Positions 22,795-35,300 of a DNA stretch of 64,000 nucleotides are shown one piece after another. Position 1 is the stretch's first letter. Each line of letters begins with the position of its first letter. The position numbers were made by a program, and so were the translations under genes. The notes beneath the pieces are model-generated. The model was given only the letters and a program-made list of their open reading frames with translations, had not been told where the DNA came from and ran no database searches. The stretch lies in assembly GCA_026929865.2 (NCBI GenBank), contig CM049405.1, forward strand, positions 25,111,001 through 25,175,000, given 5' to 3'. Source of the DNA: Hyperoplus lanceolatus (Eukaryota; Chordata; Actinopteri; Uranoscopiformes; Ammodytidae).

Positions 22795-24142
22795 ATGAAC
22801 CCTCAATATGAAGACGAAATTGAGGAGCACAGTAAGAAAAGACTTGATCAAGTTAGGGCTGAATACTGGAAGGAAAAACTACTACATGAGGCAGGGTCCC
22901 ATGATGCTTTTGGACTAGAGGGAAGTGTGAACGATTCCCCTCACATGATTAATGACCCTGTAACCTCCACCGATGGAAACGATGCTGATTTGCCCTGCAC
23001 TGATCTGGAGGAAAAAAGAGGGAGAAGTGTCTGGGACCCTTCTAGTCGACACCCCTCCCATGATCACCGCCACAGCAAATACAGCCTCTGCAAGCCCTGA
23101 GGATAACCCCAATGGCCCCCTCGATGTGGACACGACTGAAGACCAAATGCCTGTACGTGTAGGAGCCACTGGAGCACACGTCTACACGCCTTTTGCCCAT
23201 AGAGACATAGAGACACTAATTGAGAAGCTTCCTGAACTCACAGGAGGGGCCCGACAGTGGATCAGGCAATTCGAGAACCTGACTATGGGAGACAGTCACT
23301 GTGCAGGTGATCTGAAGGCCCTATTAGGTCGAGTGGAGGGTTCGGACATGGCATGCCGCCTTCTAACAAAGGCTGGAGTCTTCCCCACCACATCAGACAG
23401 CACTCCCCTGAATGCTTTTAGGGCTCCCCTGTGGACGGCACTACGTGAGCAGTTCCCTACAGAAAGAACTGTCTCTGACGTGGCGGACATTAAGATCAAC
23501 AAGGGCGAGGCAATACTGTCTTACTTAAAGAGGGCCGCTGAGTTATGGGAGTTGCACACTAATGCAAGACACGATTCCCATGCGTCCATACAAGCCCTGT
23601 GGAGGATGCAGTGTATCAAGGGACTGCCTGAACCCGTTCAGAAAACATTGGCAGCAGAACAACCATTCGCTCATAAGAAATACACTACATGGAGGAGTAC
23701 TCTAGCCCACTTCTACAAACTGTACCAGGCAGAACAAAGCAAGGAGGAGGAAGAGCGGAAGGACCTGGCTAAACGCCTGCTGAAACTACAGGTGGAGGAG
23801 TATACTAGAATAAAGTCTAAGCCTAAACAAATGGTTGTGGAATCCCCATCCCCTCCCCGTGAGCAACCTGCTTCCTCGAACTATCAGAACCCCCAGCAGA
23901 ACCAATGGAATAATAACAATGGCAGGGGCCGAGGCAACTATAAAGGAAAAGGCAATGGGAGACCCAACCGTCCGTGTCATGCCTGTCAAGAAGACGGACA
24001 CTGGGTTAGAGATTGCCCACTCGTTAAGGAAACGATCCAGCGTCGAGAGCAGCAGCAAAACCCACGACAACAACAAGGTAGAAGCTTCAACAATCCCTCC
24101 CGGGGTGGAAGGGCAGCATATGGAGGATCTGGAACTGCCTGA
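22795..24142 (+). pseudogene. gag: Retroviral gag polyprotein with one frameshift
   Basis: Gag builds the capsid and packages RNA. The first ATG giving a long frame is 22795; the frame also extends upstream only without an ATG. It runs into a six-A run (23012-23017), beyond which homology continues one frame over to a stop at 24140-24142. Total coding length is about 449 residues. The downstream frame shows a major-homology-region-like block (near 23496-23552, GEAILSYLKRAAELW), a charged coiled-coil-like stretch (EEEERKDLAKRLLKL, near 23746), an Asn/Gly/Arg-rich basic segment, and one zinc knuckle C-X2-C-X4-H-X4-C at 23975-24016. One knuckle is typical of gammaretroviruses. There is no N-terminal glycine for myristoylation at the ATG used. 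The frameshift could be a mutation, an assembly error in a homopolymer, or less likely programmed. Confidence 0.85.
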
Positions 24143-25030
24143 AATGCAACAGCCAACCATGCCCTTGGCCAAAGGTCCCGATTCCCCGCCTGGATGCCTA
24201 ATCAGTACTAAGAAGACCCAGTGTCTGAAGCAGGCCGATTCTGTCCACAAGTTGCAGAACCTATTCTAGCCTGCTCCCCACAAGAGACAATAACATTCTG
24301 GTCCCATCGACCATCCCCTAGATTATTTGTTTTGTTTTGTTTTATTGGTTTGGCCCTGTGTTTCCCCTTTGAATTTGGGTATATTCAGGCAGTGATTAGT
24401 TTATTTGAACCTTAATGAGTTATTGCCCTTTTTGCCATTACACTTATATAGCTATTAGCTGCTGTAGGTTAAAATTAATTGACCCTTGATTAAAAGCACA
24501 TTAGGATACTTTTAATATTATTTGCAGACTGTTTTTGTTTTTTCCCCTTCATGGAAAAGAGGGTGACAAAAAAAAAAAAAAAAATTCTTTATGCCTTTGG
24601 TTTTTGAATCAATCCGTAGTTTGTTTTACTTTTCTTTATTTTTTGGTATCATTAAAGTTACTGTAGTTACGGTTGTTCCAAAAGAGGGACGTCAGTAAGT
24701 TAAGTTTTAATTTTTCATTTTTTAATGATTTATTAAGTTTTACACCACTACGTGTTGTAAAAAGAGGGAGATTATATAGGTTAAAATTATAGATATAGGT
24801 TATGTAAGATAACCAACACCCCGCTGCTGGCGCTCATAAAATGACAAACCTCTCTTGGAGTTACACGCACACACATACACATACACATACAAACACTTCA
24901 CAATACATGAATTGCTGCTAAAGCCTAGGACATGAGAAGAGGGAGGTCATATGCCTTCTTCTGATGTCTGGCAAATTAATTGTTATAATTGTTTGTCTGT
25001 ACTAATTGTTTGTCTCAAGCTTGTGTTGAC
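24143..25030 (+). other. Retroviral interior where protease and polymerase should be
   Basis: No protease, reverse transcriptase or RNase H motif is recognisable. The stretch is AT-rich, with a run of A at about 24568-24585. Three copies of the purine box AAAAGAGGG lie at 24555, 24680 and 24760, the same box that precedes the 3' LTR. Confidence 0.7.
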
Positions 25031-25034
25031 CAGG

Positions 25035-25275
25035 TGCAGCCGCAGGCTGGGCCAGGAGCAACTCCTAGCCAGACTCCAGACCTACAGGTAGGAAAGTGGG
25101 TGCAGGTCAAAAGTCACGTTCACAGAGAAAGTGAGAATTGAACCTGGGTGGTGGAACCGGTACGCAGTAATTGAACGTACTTCTAAGTAAAAGGTAAAGC
25201 TGGAGCATTTTGGCACCACTTCACAAATTGTGCACCTTCCTCTACCAACCTCTCCATTGAAGAGGTTAGTTAAAT
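25035..25275 (+). pseudogene. pol: Integrase C-terminal remnant of retroviral pol
   Basis: The frame starting near 25080 reads LQVGKWVQVKSHVHRE, resembling the small SH3-like C-terminal domain of gamma-type integrases. After a frame change near 25130, a block with PGWWNRYAVIERT continues the same domain. Stop codons and the shift make it non-functional. Placement between gag and env agrees with a pol remnant. The call rests on motif style, not on alignment. Confidence 0.55.
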
Positions 25276-25903
25276 AAAATGCAACCAAATGTTGGCTCTA
25301 AAAACGGATAAGTTAAAACTAGTTGTCTACAAAGACAAAAGCCGTAACCAATTTTTTATTTTTTATTAGAAATGTTATCACTGATTAAGTGTCCTACCCT
25401 GTTTTGATAAGGCCCTAATCTTAAAGTAAATGTATGCACCAGATGTGCTCTCACAGCCAATGACCCCCTTCAGATGGGTTTTTGAAATTGATGAATTAAT
25501 TCACCTTTAGTATGTGAATTTAGAAATGTTAATCCTTTGTGTTTGACTTTGAATCCCGGATGTGAAGGATGTGTTTTTGTGTTAATCATTTGAAAATCAA
25601 TGTTTTGTCTAATATTGTGTTTCCCTTTGTACTTCCAGATTGAGATTAGTTACTGTTAACACCCACCATTGACTTGGAGTTTTTATGATTTTTGTGAGCA
25701 AATGGAAACTAGATAAAACGATAAATTACGAAATGTTACATTAATGCCTGAGGTGGATAATGTCACCTGTTTTTTAGACCCATTCAATGTACTGTGCCAT
25801 TTAGATTGTCTAAACTGAACATGAAGGTGTAGATTAATTAAGTACTGTTTAGTGTTGTTTTTACTATGATAATTGTAAACCACTGTGTCTAATTTAATCT
25901 TCT

Positions 25904-26092
25904 GTGTCTAGTGCCGATGTTCCACCGTCCATTGTAGTATACGCCGGAAATTACTCTTGTTTCAAAAGAACAGGTCAGGGGCCAGATGTTAAAAATTTAC
26001 CTAGTGAGTTTTGTGAGACGACTATTGATGTCTCCCTTGACCCTAACTTCCTGAGACAACCTAGAGCAGACTTGTACTCCCTTATCTGCTGA
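25904..26092 (+). pseudogene. env: Env surface-subunit remnant
   Basis: A 60-residue open stretch contains two cysteines and ends in a segment with RQPRADLYSLIC. That resembles the C-terminal part of class I retroviral surface glycoproteins, where an aromatic-Cys motif precedes an LP..W block. It stops at 26090-26092. Related-looking residues continue in another frame to about 26233. The transmembrane subunit and fusion region are absent, so no functional envelope is encoded. A pyrimidine-poor TGTCTAG acceptor-like site lies just before it. Confidence 0.45.
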
Positions 26093-26279
26093 GAAACTCC
26101 CTCCCCAGATGCCTTTGCTTAATGTTGCCATTTTTGTACCAACTGACTCTGAGAACGAACACTCAGAGGAGGAGTCACTGAGTGAATGCCTTTTTGTTCA
26201 AGTTTATTTCCCTCTAAGTTGCAAGGTAAACTAGTCTTATATTGGACTTTGTTCAAACCTTTATTTGTTCTAATTAATT

Positions 26280-26310
26280 AACACTCCGTTTTGGAGTGTT
26301 AAAAGAGGGA
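26280..26310 (+). promoter_or_regulatory. Polypurine tract with upstream hairpin
   Basis: AAAAGAGGGA at 26301-26310 ends two bases before the 3' LTR and would prime plus-strand synthesis. It is preceded by AACACTCC-loop-GGAGTGTT, a perfect 8-bp stem. Confidence 0.85.
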
Positions 26311-26312
26311 TT

Positions 26313-26946
26313 TGACAGGATTTAATTTCCAATAATTAATGAAGTATATACCCCATCATTAATTGCATTTATTCCATGTATCTTATATAATCAAACTAAC
26401 AATTGAGCACATTGATAGCATGTTATGTTATAGGTCAACTAACACTCTTTAAGTCACAAGCGCAAAGTCGTAAACTGATAGAGACAGAACACAGATTGTA
26501 GAGAAATCTTTATGTACTTTCCCACACCTTGAGGCTAAACAGGTATCCTTTTCTCCACAATGGGCCTCTGTAGACCTTCCATAACAAGTTATCAGCAGAT
26601 AGGATACATTATTCCATCAAGGACATCGGCAGGATAGAGTAGGGCTTCCGCATAGGGCAGGTTCTTCAGCCAGGAGCCAGAAGATTGGATGATTTTTGAT
26701 GAATGACAAGCTAAACCATCCAATACACATGTATAACTGAACTGTTAAATACCAACTGAATGTCCGGAGAAGCTCTTCTTCTTTTTTGCTGCTCGTTATC
26801 TGACTACTGCATAAGCTGTACCTGACGACATCTCTTTTTCATTAAACAAACCATTGTGACTTTTTATCCTCGTCTCCTCCAACATTTTTGCATCCTCATC
26901 TTCCTCTTAAGAAACGAACACGTATAATAATAATAGTTTTATTAAA
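26313..26946 (+). repeat. 3' long terminal repeat
   Basis: 634 bases in which I see no difference from the 5' LTR. The poly(A) signal ATTAAA is at 26841-26846. Confidence 0.95.
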
Positions 26947-27251
26947 GGACGCATGTTGCACTGCCATGTTTCTACAGTAGCTCAGAAGGGACAAACTTAA
27001 CGGCCTATTGCATTTTGGTGTCCTGGGGAAAGGCAACTGTTGGACGAGGAAGAAGTACAATAGAATAAATAGTTAAATACTTCACCTCATCACTTAATAT
27101 CGTGGAAAGACTAGAGGCATCTTGACCGTGAAGGCCACCGTAGATTCTGTAAATTCTCCCAAAGAGAGCTGTTAGCAAGGGAGCGGTGCAATCTAGAACC
27201 TTGCCACTAGATGACGCTAAATACCCCAATATTACACTCTGTACCTTAAAG
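26947..27251. mobile_element. Right part of the MITE split by the retrovirus
   Basis: Continues from the left part at 19045-19475 and ends ACTAGATGACGCTAAATAC...TGTACCTTAAAG, matching the style of a teleost TTAA MITE terminus. The identification of this right end is less certain than that of the left end. Confidence 0.5.
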
Positions 27252-27678
27252 CTACGTTTGAGTCTAACATTTTAGATGCATTTGCAAAAACAAAACTTTC
27301 CATGTATATCTGTAAGATTTTTTTAATTAAATCGTATAATAAGTCTTACTGTTTCAAACTATTTAACTAACTATAATCTCCCCCTGCACTTGCATTTGTT
27401 TCTAGGTGGGGTTGTGGTGACAGCGGGACATACCAATACATGCAGAGCACTAGCACACACAGACACATGAGTAAACGTGTGCATGCATCTTCCCAGCCAT
27501 TGTTGTGTGCTGCCTGTCGCCTCTTGTTTATGACTCAGAGTAATGAGCTACGGTGGGAATCTCACAGTCTGTCTCACTCACAAGAAAAAAACAAGAAAGT
27601 CACTGTTGTCATCTTGGGCTGCTGCGGTCATCCTTTGGTCAACGTGTTATTTTCATTACTGGACGCTGGCCAACTGGC

Positions 27679-27735
27679 ACACACACACACACATACACAT
27701 ACACACGCAGAGACACACACACACGCAGAGACACG
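27679..27735. repeat. Imperfect (CA)n microsatellite
   Basis: CA units broken by TA and by two copies of GCAGAGA. Confidence 0.9.
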
Positions 27736-27885
27736 GGGTAGCTCCCTCTCCAAAACAATAGACATAAATATAGCAGCCTCTGGGAAAAAGAATACAAAAG
27801 CTGCATCCATCCCTGCACTGAGGAGCAACACCCAGTCCTGAGTTTCCTGTCCTCTGAACCCCATGCAGAGGAGTGTGTGCCTGCC

Positions 27886-27904
27886 CCCACCCCCCCCCCC
27901 CAAA

Positions 27905-27985
<81 letters not shown>
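27886..27985. repeat. C-run followed by (CA)n
   Basis: A C-rich tract with about 12 consecutive C, then CAAACAAA and about 40 CA units. Confidence 0.97.
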
Positions 27986-27989
<4 letters not shown>

Positions 27990-30151
27990 TCCCCCCAAAA
28001 ACCTGAGAAAGAAAATCAGTCCAGCCATAACCATTAGTGGAGAGAGATTCACCTGACAGTCCTCTTGATTTATATAGCCATTCTTCTTGTTGTTCCAGGC
28101 CTGCAGCGTGTGCTTGTATCTCTGCACTTGCTACTGACCTGCTCACCCCCGGCCACACAAAGCCTGGGGGCTCTATAGCTTCACTTGTTTTCACACATGT
28201 TTTTAAGGGCTTCAAGGCAGCCTAGTGGTAAAACTTCAACCGGCATTCAAACTGCCATGTTTTCACAGGCATTTAGCTGGACGGTTTTTACGTGTAGGCT
28301 TGCTTTGCATATCGCGTGGTGACTGGTGGTGACCTGCTGTCCATATTATTTGAATGTTTGGTGCATAGAGCGATTGTGACAAGACACTGTAAACTCTTAT
28401 CTGTGAGGTAGAAAAACACAATGCCAACAAAACAGAATCATTTATTATTTATACTTGGCACACAAGCCCATTGGTAGAAAGCATGGTTTTAGTCTCAGCA
28501 ATATATGTACAGTAATTCATTTGTAAAACACTACTTTATTCACATATACTGCTACATAAACCCAGGTGTGGCCCAACGCTTGGGCATTATTATTATTATA
28601 TATACGGAGGCCTATATAATACTAGCACAGTCGCCTGAGTAACAATGCCTTTTCACTATGTAAAATGTATTTTTTTTTCTTCTTCTTTTCAACAGATGCT
28701 GTCGGGAGAACTGAGGAACTGCATGGCTGGCTTTGTAAAGACTCACTGAACAATGGCAACAATGGACTTTTTACTGGTGGTGCCATTAAGTCAACGCTGC
28801 ACTATTCAATATTTATGTTTAACCATGGATCACATTATGAAATGAACCCAGAAAGAATTACTACCAACACTGCAGCTCCCGTCATCTCTACAGAGCTTTT
28901 TTTGCATCTTTTAACATTAATTTTCTTCAACTACCAACTGTTTGGGGTCATTCTTAGCACCCACTCTGTGTTTTCATTGAGAAAGCTTGGATGAACCTAC
29001 TGCACACTCCCTGCAAACTGTTAGATATCTGTGTGGGTGTTGGTAGAGACCAACAGAAGAAAAGTGAATGTCTGATTTCCTTCTTTTTTTCTTTGATCAT
29101 GTTCACATAACAAATTGATACTGTAATAATATGCCATTGTATTGATATATGTTGGGTTCACTGCCTCCCAGTGGCCTTAATGCAGCTTTAATTTAATGAA
29201 ACCAGTTTGGGCATTTGACCGAAAAGAAGAACAATACACATTTTACAGTTTGGGCAAAACTTAACTTTCATGAGGACATTTGTTGGGGACTATTTTGAAT
29301 TTGGTTATAACACTTTGTGCTGCAATGAGTCTTCTGCAGCAGGAATAAGACAGTGTGTGTGTATTAATGGTAATGAAGGAAAATAAAACCATGAGCAATG
29401 GAGACAGAGAAATAATTCATGTACATTTTCACTGCACACGATAACTATTTATCTATCAGGATTGGCTTAGCCATTTCTTGCTAACGTGTGAGAGGTTGTA
29501 GCTACGTCTGGTTGTTAGAAGCAAAAATGCTCTGTCAACATGACCTTTAGTTTGTGTTTTAGTAGCTACCGTGTGTAATCTGCAACAGTTAATGATCACA
29601 GATAATATCAAACACCAAATCAAAATCAACCCTTTGGCAGAAGATTGGGCAGTGCATGGTTTAAAAAGCATCTGATGTCACATGAAAGGAAATATAATCA
29701 GAAATGGAACATGTTTGGCAGCTGCAAAGTGAGTGAAGCCATTTCAATCAAATGGACCGTGTAAAGGTTTTAGCCAGTTGTATGCAGAGTCCATGCTATG
29801 TTTTTTTTTCATTTGTAATCTAGTTCAAGCAATTGTCCGAACTTGTTGCATGATTCCATGAATGGAAAAGTCGGTGAGTGTTTGTATGTGTGCCGCCTAC
29901 GTGTGTGTACCATTGCCAAGTCAGTTAACGTTGTGAGACATACCTGAAGAGACTTCACTTTGGCTCGTTTAACTTTGTGGGTCCTGTGCTCCTCTGTGTC
30001 TGTCAGAGGAAGATCATTGTAGTCTAAAATAGTCCCTTTGTTGCCCCGGGAGGAAGTCATATTGTGGTGCATGGGGGGGCTGAGAAAAGAGTGAGCTCAT
30101 GAGGAGGATAAATGGCCTTGGAGACTATCACACACTCAGGTTCCCACTGGC

Positions 30152-30220
30152 CCACACACACACACACACATCCCGGACACATAGACAGCCCGACAGACAG
30201 ACAGACAGACAGAAAGACAG

Positions 30221-30251
<31 letters not shown>

Positions 30252-30290
30252 TACATGCACGTATTGATAGATAGATAGATCGATAGGCCC
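30152..30290. repeat. Compound CA / GACA / GATA microsatellite
   Basis: (CA)n, then (GACA)n at about 30187-30222, more CA, then (GATA)n at about 30266-30285. Confidence 0.93.
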
Positions 30291-30617
30291 CTATTGCCAT
30301 AAACACAGCTGGATGCATGCAAACACACACATGTCACAACTAGAGATGCTCAGGTCACAGGTTTTCCAGGTCATCCTAAGCAAAATTAACCTTTTTTAAC
30401 CTCCATTTTGGCTCACGTGAAATTAGAATTTTGACCTCAACATTGCAAAATTCTCCCTCTAGATGTTTTTATTAGGGCAAAGCAACATACATAGTAGGCT
30501 CACTTAACAGCAGCGATCCGTGGGGAATCTGTAAAGGCCCATGCACACCTTCACTTCACATGCACTTCATTCATTGGTTTCATGTGGATGAGATGGAGTC
30601 CAAGACGTTGTAGGGGT

Positions 30618-30618
<1 letters not shown>

Positions 30619-30679
<61 letters not shown>
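30619..30679. repeat. (CA)n microsatellite
   Basis: About 30 pure CA units. Confidence 0.98.
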
Positions 30680-30682
<3 letters not shown>

Positions 30683-30930
30683 GAGAGCTGAATGAATACT
30701 GGAGAATGAATTACAGAACAAAAGTATATATATATATAAGTATATATAACAAAATATAAAGAAGATTAGAACGGATCATATTTGATTTTTTATCTGTATT
30801 ATGTATAATATTAGAAGGGGTTTTTGTCCAATTTTTGCTTTTTCTAAACACAAAAATAATTAGGTAATACGCTCATGCTGAAATTAATCAAAATTGATTA
30901 GCAACATCCTTATTCACATGCAGATTGCAA

Positions 30931-31095
<165 letters not shown>

Positions 31096-31195
31096 TGTAA
31101 TTAGTGACATAGAGGTGATGATGAGGGGGAGGGATTCACACGGAGCTGTTCTGACAGCTTTATCAGTTCCACTGTGGTGAGGACAGATGGCTCAA

Positions 31196-31199
<4 letters not shown>

Positions 31200-31264
<65 letters not shown>
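31200..31264. repeat. (CA)n microsatellite
   Basis: About 32 pure CA units, only 107 bases after the previous array. Confidence 0.98.
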
Positions 31265-31266
<2 letters not shown>

Positions 31267-31476
31267 CATGCACACACCGCACTTGGCAAAGCACACTGTG
31301 CAGTTTGCTATAGATCAAGCTTATGCATACACAACCTACAAACAGCCTGTTCAGCATGCTACATAATAACACATAGTTCATGCTATTTATGAGAAGGAAA
31401 TGATGTGATGGGATATCCTGACTTTTAGTCCCTTGCAATGTTGGATTGTAATCTTACTATAAGCAGCTCCATAACA

Positions 31477-31720
31477 TTAATGTCCTGACAATTTGGGTTA
31501 GGTTAGGTTAAAGCCAGAGTTCAAACCTGGAAAAATGGATACAAAAGAACGATGTACAGGTCGCACGTTGACAAAGTTCAGTCAAATAAAGACCTCAATG
31601 TAAATTGTGGATCTTTTCTGTATGAAAGAAGACTTGTTATGGAAGAAAAAAAGCCACAAATCTCAAGATTGACCAGTGCTTGAAAAACAATCTTTTTGTT
31701 TGCTGTTTGTCTCGCCTTAA
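31477..31720. mobile_element. Short copy of the TTAAGGYGNGACAC MITE family
   Basis: TTAA bounds both ends. The right half (CAAAGTTCAGTCAAATAA..., CCAGTGCTTGAAAAACAA..., CTCGCCTTAA) matches the right part of the copy at 58743-59272. The left end is diverged. Confidence 0.65.
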
Positions 31721-31993
31721 TGCCTTTTCAAACCATTACACACAAGCTCCTCATCACATTGCTTATAATTCCTTATCTAAATGAGATTGCATTCAGACTC
31801 ACTAACGACCAAAAAGACTGTTCTACTGGCCATTTGAAAGACAATGGATCGGTCCTGACATCCTGGGCCTCTCCACTGCTGCCCCCACCTCCCCAAACAC
31901 AATTACATTAACCACCCTCTACATCCAGACTCTGTCTCCCCCTAACACCTGAACATAGAACACCAGGTAGGTGTAGAACCAAACAACCTGAGG

Positions 31994-32318
31994 TTTAAAG
32001 GTTTGGTGAGAAATTCTGGAGAATGTTTGTTGACAAAATCACTTTATGTCAAATCAGAGAATATCTCTTCACAATGTGCTTATGTCCGTAATGTCCGTAA
32101 ACTTGAAAAAGACTCTGGTGTTAATACAAGGCCTTGGCTCCGTAAATGGAAATGCTACTTTTGGCCCCCTTTGTTTACATTTCCGTTGTTTATGTACCAG
32201 TTTACAGAGCCTAGGCTGTATATTGTGTATTTGACCCCTAAAGTTTTGAGGGGATATTCATTGATTTGCAAGAGGTGATTTTGTCAATAAACATTCCATC
32301 GCTGACTCCACCTTTAAA
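31994..32318. mobile_element. MITE with long imperfect inverted repeats
   Basis: The left end starts TTTAAAGGTTTGGTGAGAAATTCTGGAGAATG. The inverted right end reads TTTAAAGGTGGAGTCAGCGATGGAATG and continues in parallel to TTGACAAAATCAC. This is the family interrupted by the retrovirus at 19045-27251. Confidence 0.85.
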
Positions 32319-35300
32319 TCCTAAAACAATGGAGATGGTTATGGATTTCAAACCCGGAAAGCTCATCAGAAGATGTTCGTACAGTAGCAGCCAATGACGG
32401 TCAACATGCAAAAGACATTGGTGGTTCATTTCTACTCTGCCAACTCCTCCATCACTTACTGTACATGAAAGGTGCAGTGTGATTTTGGTGTCAGTCAGTG
32501 GTGAGATTATCAATGTCATCGCTCCCTTCCTAACCCCTCCTTTTGGGATAATTTACAGAAGCTACAGTGGCCTTCAAACGACAATAAGTAGTTAGTAAAG
32601 ATGGCATCATCCACCACTAACTCAACAATAAATAAATAAAAATTGTCTTTCAACAATATCAAGTGATGAGGTGAAGATGTATTTAGTTATTTATTCTATA
32701 GTATTTCTTCTTGGTCTTCCAACATGTGCTTTTCCCCTTTAACCATTGTGCAACACTCACTTATCAAGACAAAACTCTTGCCTTCTTTGTATGTGAAAAA
32801 TTACTAGGAATTAAATACTTATTCCGCTATGCCTGTACTGCCTGTCAGTATTCAAACGATGAACTAACATATGCCAAAGATACTAGATCCCTCATACTTT
32901 TCACTGAATGCAGAGAAAATAAAGCCTGATGCTGCTCACTTTACCCGTGGCACATTTGTTAAACAACTATTTTGATATGGAAATGGCCTTCACTTGAATA
33001 CACAAGTGATTTGGAGATAGCATAGCTTAGCCTTTCCGTGACTCTGCTTGTGTGTGGATACCAGGAAATATCAACATCAAAGGACACCCGGCGACATGGC
33101 ACAATCAATCACAGATGGTCTGTGGGCCTGTGAGCTGCTTGAGAAATGTTGATGTAATTAACAATTAGCAGTTCAAAGAGTAGGCCATGGACAAGAGCAA
33201 ACCAACCTGAACGCGTGTACTTGTAGTGAGTAAGTGACAATACGTACCGGTGTGTGTTTTAACGGCTCACTTTGCCAATGTGAATGCTCCCTGTAAGTGC
33301 CAATCTACAATCCGTTATTCCACGGTTGACCCTCTGTTTAACAACTTGTCAACAAATGTCTGCAAGACGAGACTTTGAACACATACTAACCTATTACACA
33401 TCGCAATACATTTCTCCAGTCTACCTTAACAAAGTGGGAGCATTGAAATATAGAAATACGTTTACAATATTTAACAAATGTTGTATAAATTTGAATACAT
33501 GTTGTAAACATTTTCTATAGGCCAATGCTTCAACTGCGTGTCAACTGTGTTAAGGTGGACTGTGAAAAATGTATGGTGTAATACTAAAGCATGAATGACG
33601 GTGCAATCAAGGTGCTGTATTAAAATAATTTGGTGTGGGTCTGAAAATGTGAATACTTTCTTTAAAAAGCGACTTTCCTATAGATGCACAATGACAACAT
33701 TCATAGAAGGGACTGAAAACAGGCAGCCTCTTCCTGTACCTCTCTAGGTGGAAGTCCACTCCACAATACAGTCTCCCTACATTTCCTCCCTTGTCCACAT
33801 CAGAGACCTGTCATTCATGGATTCCAGACATTTTACCTATGTGAAATCTCTAGAAAACTTCAAATTGTACGTATCAAAATGTCCTATTGTTCTGGTTGTA
33901 ATCCCCCCCCCCTTTTCCTCCTCCACACGGCTAATGCTGATGACTTGATTGTTTTTTTTACTGGTTTCAAACTGCCCAACATGATCTGCCCCTGGGAACC
34001 CGCCATGTATACCATTAGCCAGGGGCATGGAATCCGGTGACACAGTGTGTGTGAGTGTGTGAAAGTCAACAAGTAAATGTCTCCATGTGTGTTTTTTTCT
34101 CGTGTGGATTTTTTTTTTAGCAGTAAATCGGGCGTAGTATATATGTGTGCGTAAAGGAAAGTGTGTCTATGTGCCGTTCACCAGTGTGAGTCAGTCCTGA
34201 CATGAGTGGCAGGCGTGCTTAAGCCCACTTTGTAGCAATGTGTGGGAAGCCAGCTGAGATGGCTTCCTCCCCTGTTTTCTCAACGCCAGCGATTACCAGC
34301 CGCGGAAATGCTAATGGCTGTTTGGATAGCCGCGAACAAGGGGCTAAAGCATTTGTTTTACTATGTAATCCACGTCTGGCCTGCAGAGCCCCCGAGCCTG
34401 TTGACTTTAAATTATGAAGGGATATTGCTGCCCTCGCACTCACAAATCACAGAAAACCCTCCCCTGTTCCTCGCACTAGTGCTGAGTGATAGGCAATAAA
34501 GTTAACTTATAACTTAGCAGCCTTGGCTTTGCATTGAGGAGCCGGGAACACTTGCTTTACGTTTGACGCCAATACTGTTCCAGAACACTTGAGGGGGGGG
34601 GAGGGACTTGAGTCGAGCTTATCTGTTTTTGCCATCACAGTTACATGAGCTGTACTATGTTCAGGAATTTAAATGGAAAACATGCCGTGGTGTTGGTGGA
34701 TTGCTCCAGGGCTAACCCCCACCATGCTAACGCTAATTCCCTTTGGAGGCCAAAGGTGTAAAAGTGGATTTTAGTGACACGTCTGAGATGAACGCCTAAA
34801 TGTGGGGACTTTCTGTTTTCTGAATTAGACAGCCTGCATGCTTTCTTAATTAGGCACGGAGAAGGTTCCGGACTGGTAACTCTTTCACAAGCAGCCAGTC
34901 ATCCAAAGAATGCACAGGACACCATTAAAAAAACTTTCTTCTTTTGGACCATCATGATACCATTGACACATTGAACAGTTCCAAGTGCGATATTTTAACA
35001 TACTGTCATACTGAGAACTCTGCAACTAATGTGATTTTGGTGTTTGCCACTAGCAACATATACTGCAACTTTAATTGTGAACCTTAACTTGCAAACATGT
35101 CTGCATTCAACCATGCATGTTAACCAAAATGGGGGCAATGGGTTTACGTTACTGTGATTCCCAGTCGAATGTGTGCCTCTGTAAATCCACCCCCCACAGT
35201 CCCACTATTCTTTGCGTGTGTGCTATCCATAATAAAAGCAGGCTTAGCCAGCTCTGGACTCCAGAGAGCATCTCAAGGGTCAACCCCATCCTTAACCCCT

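Larger units (their letters stand above)
19471..26951 (+). mobile_element. Endogenous retrovirus, gag-only, with identical LTRs
   Basis: Two direct repeats of 634 bases (19483-20116 and 26313-26946) enclose a 6.2-kb interior with a primer-binding site just after the left LTR and a polypurine tract just before the right one. The interior carries a near-complete gag; protease, reverse transcriptase and RNase H are absent. Only fragments of the integrase C-terminus and env remain. The single gamma-like zinc knuckle in gag and the tRNA-Trp primer site suggest a class I (gamma/epsilon-like) relationship. By eye I found no difference between the LTRs. GGACG at 19471-19475 and 26947-26951 is the likely 5-bp target duplication, although seven extra bases lie between it and the left LTR. 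Confidence 0.93.

Noticed and set aside
25130..25160. Reverse-strand box B-like motif (GAATTGAACC)
   Set aside because: It lies inside the integrase remnant and has no accompanying box A.
25904..26233. A functional retroviral envelope gene
   Set aside because: Only about 60 residues of surface-subunit-like sequence remain; transmembrane and fusion regions are absent.
27628..28215. Minus-strand open frame of 195 codons
   Set aside because: Half of it is translated GT repeat and G-run; the rest matches nothing recognisable.
28697..28994. Possible terminal exon after a TTCTTTTCAACAG tract
   Set aside because: The acceptor is plausible but the 99-residue frame has no recognisable domain and no partner exon; pyrimidine tracts are frequent here.
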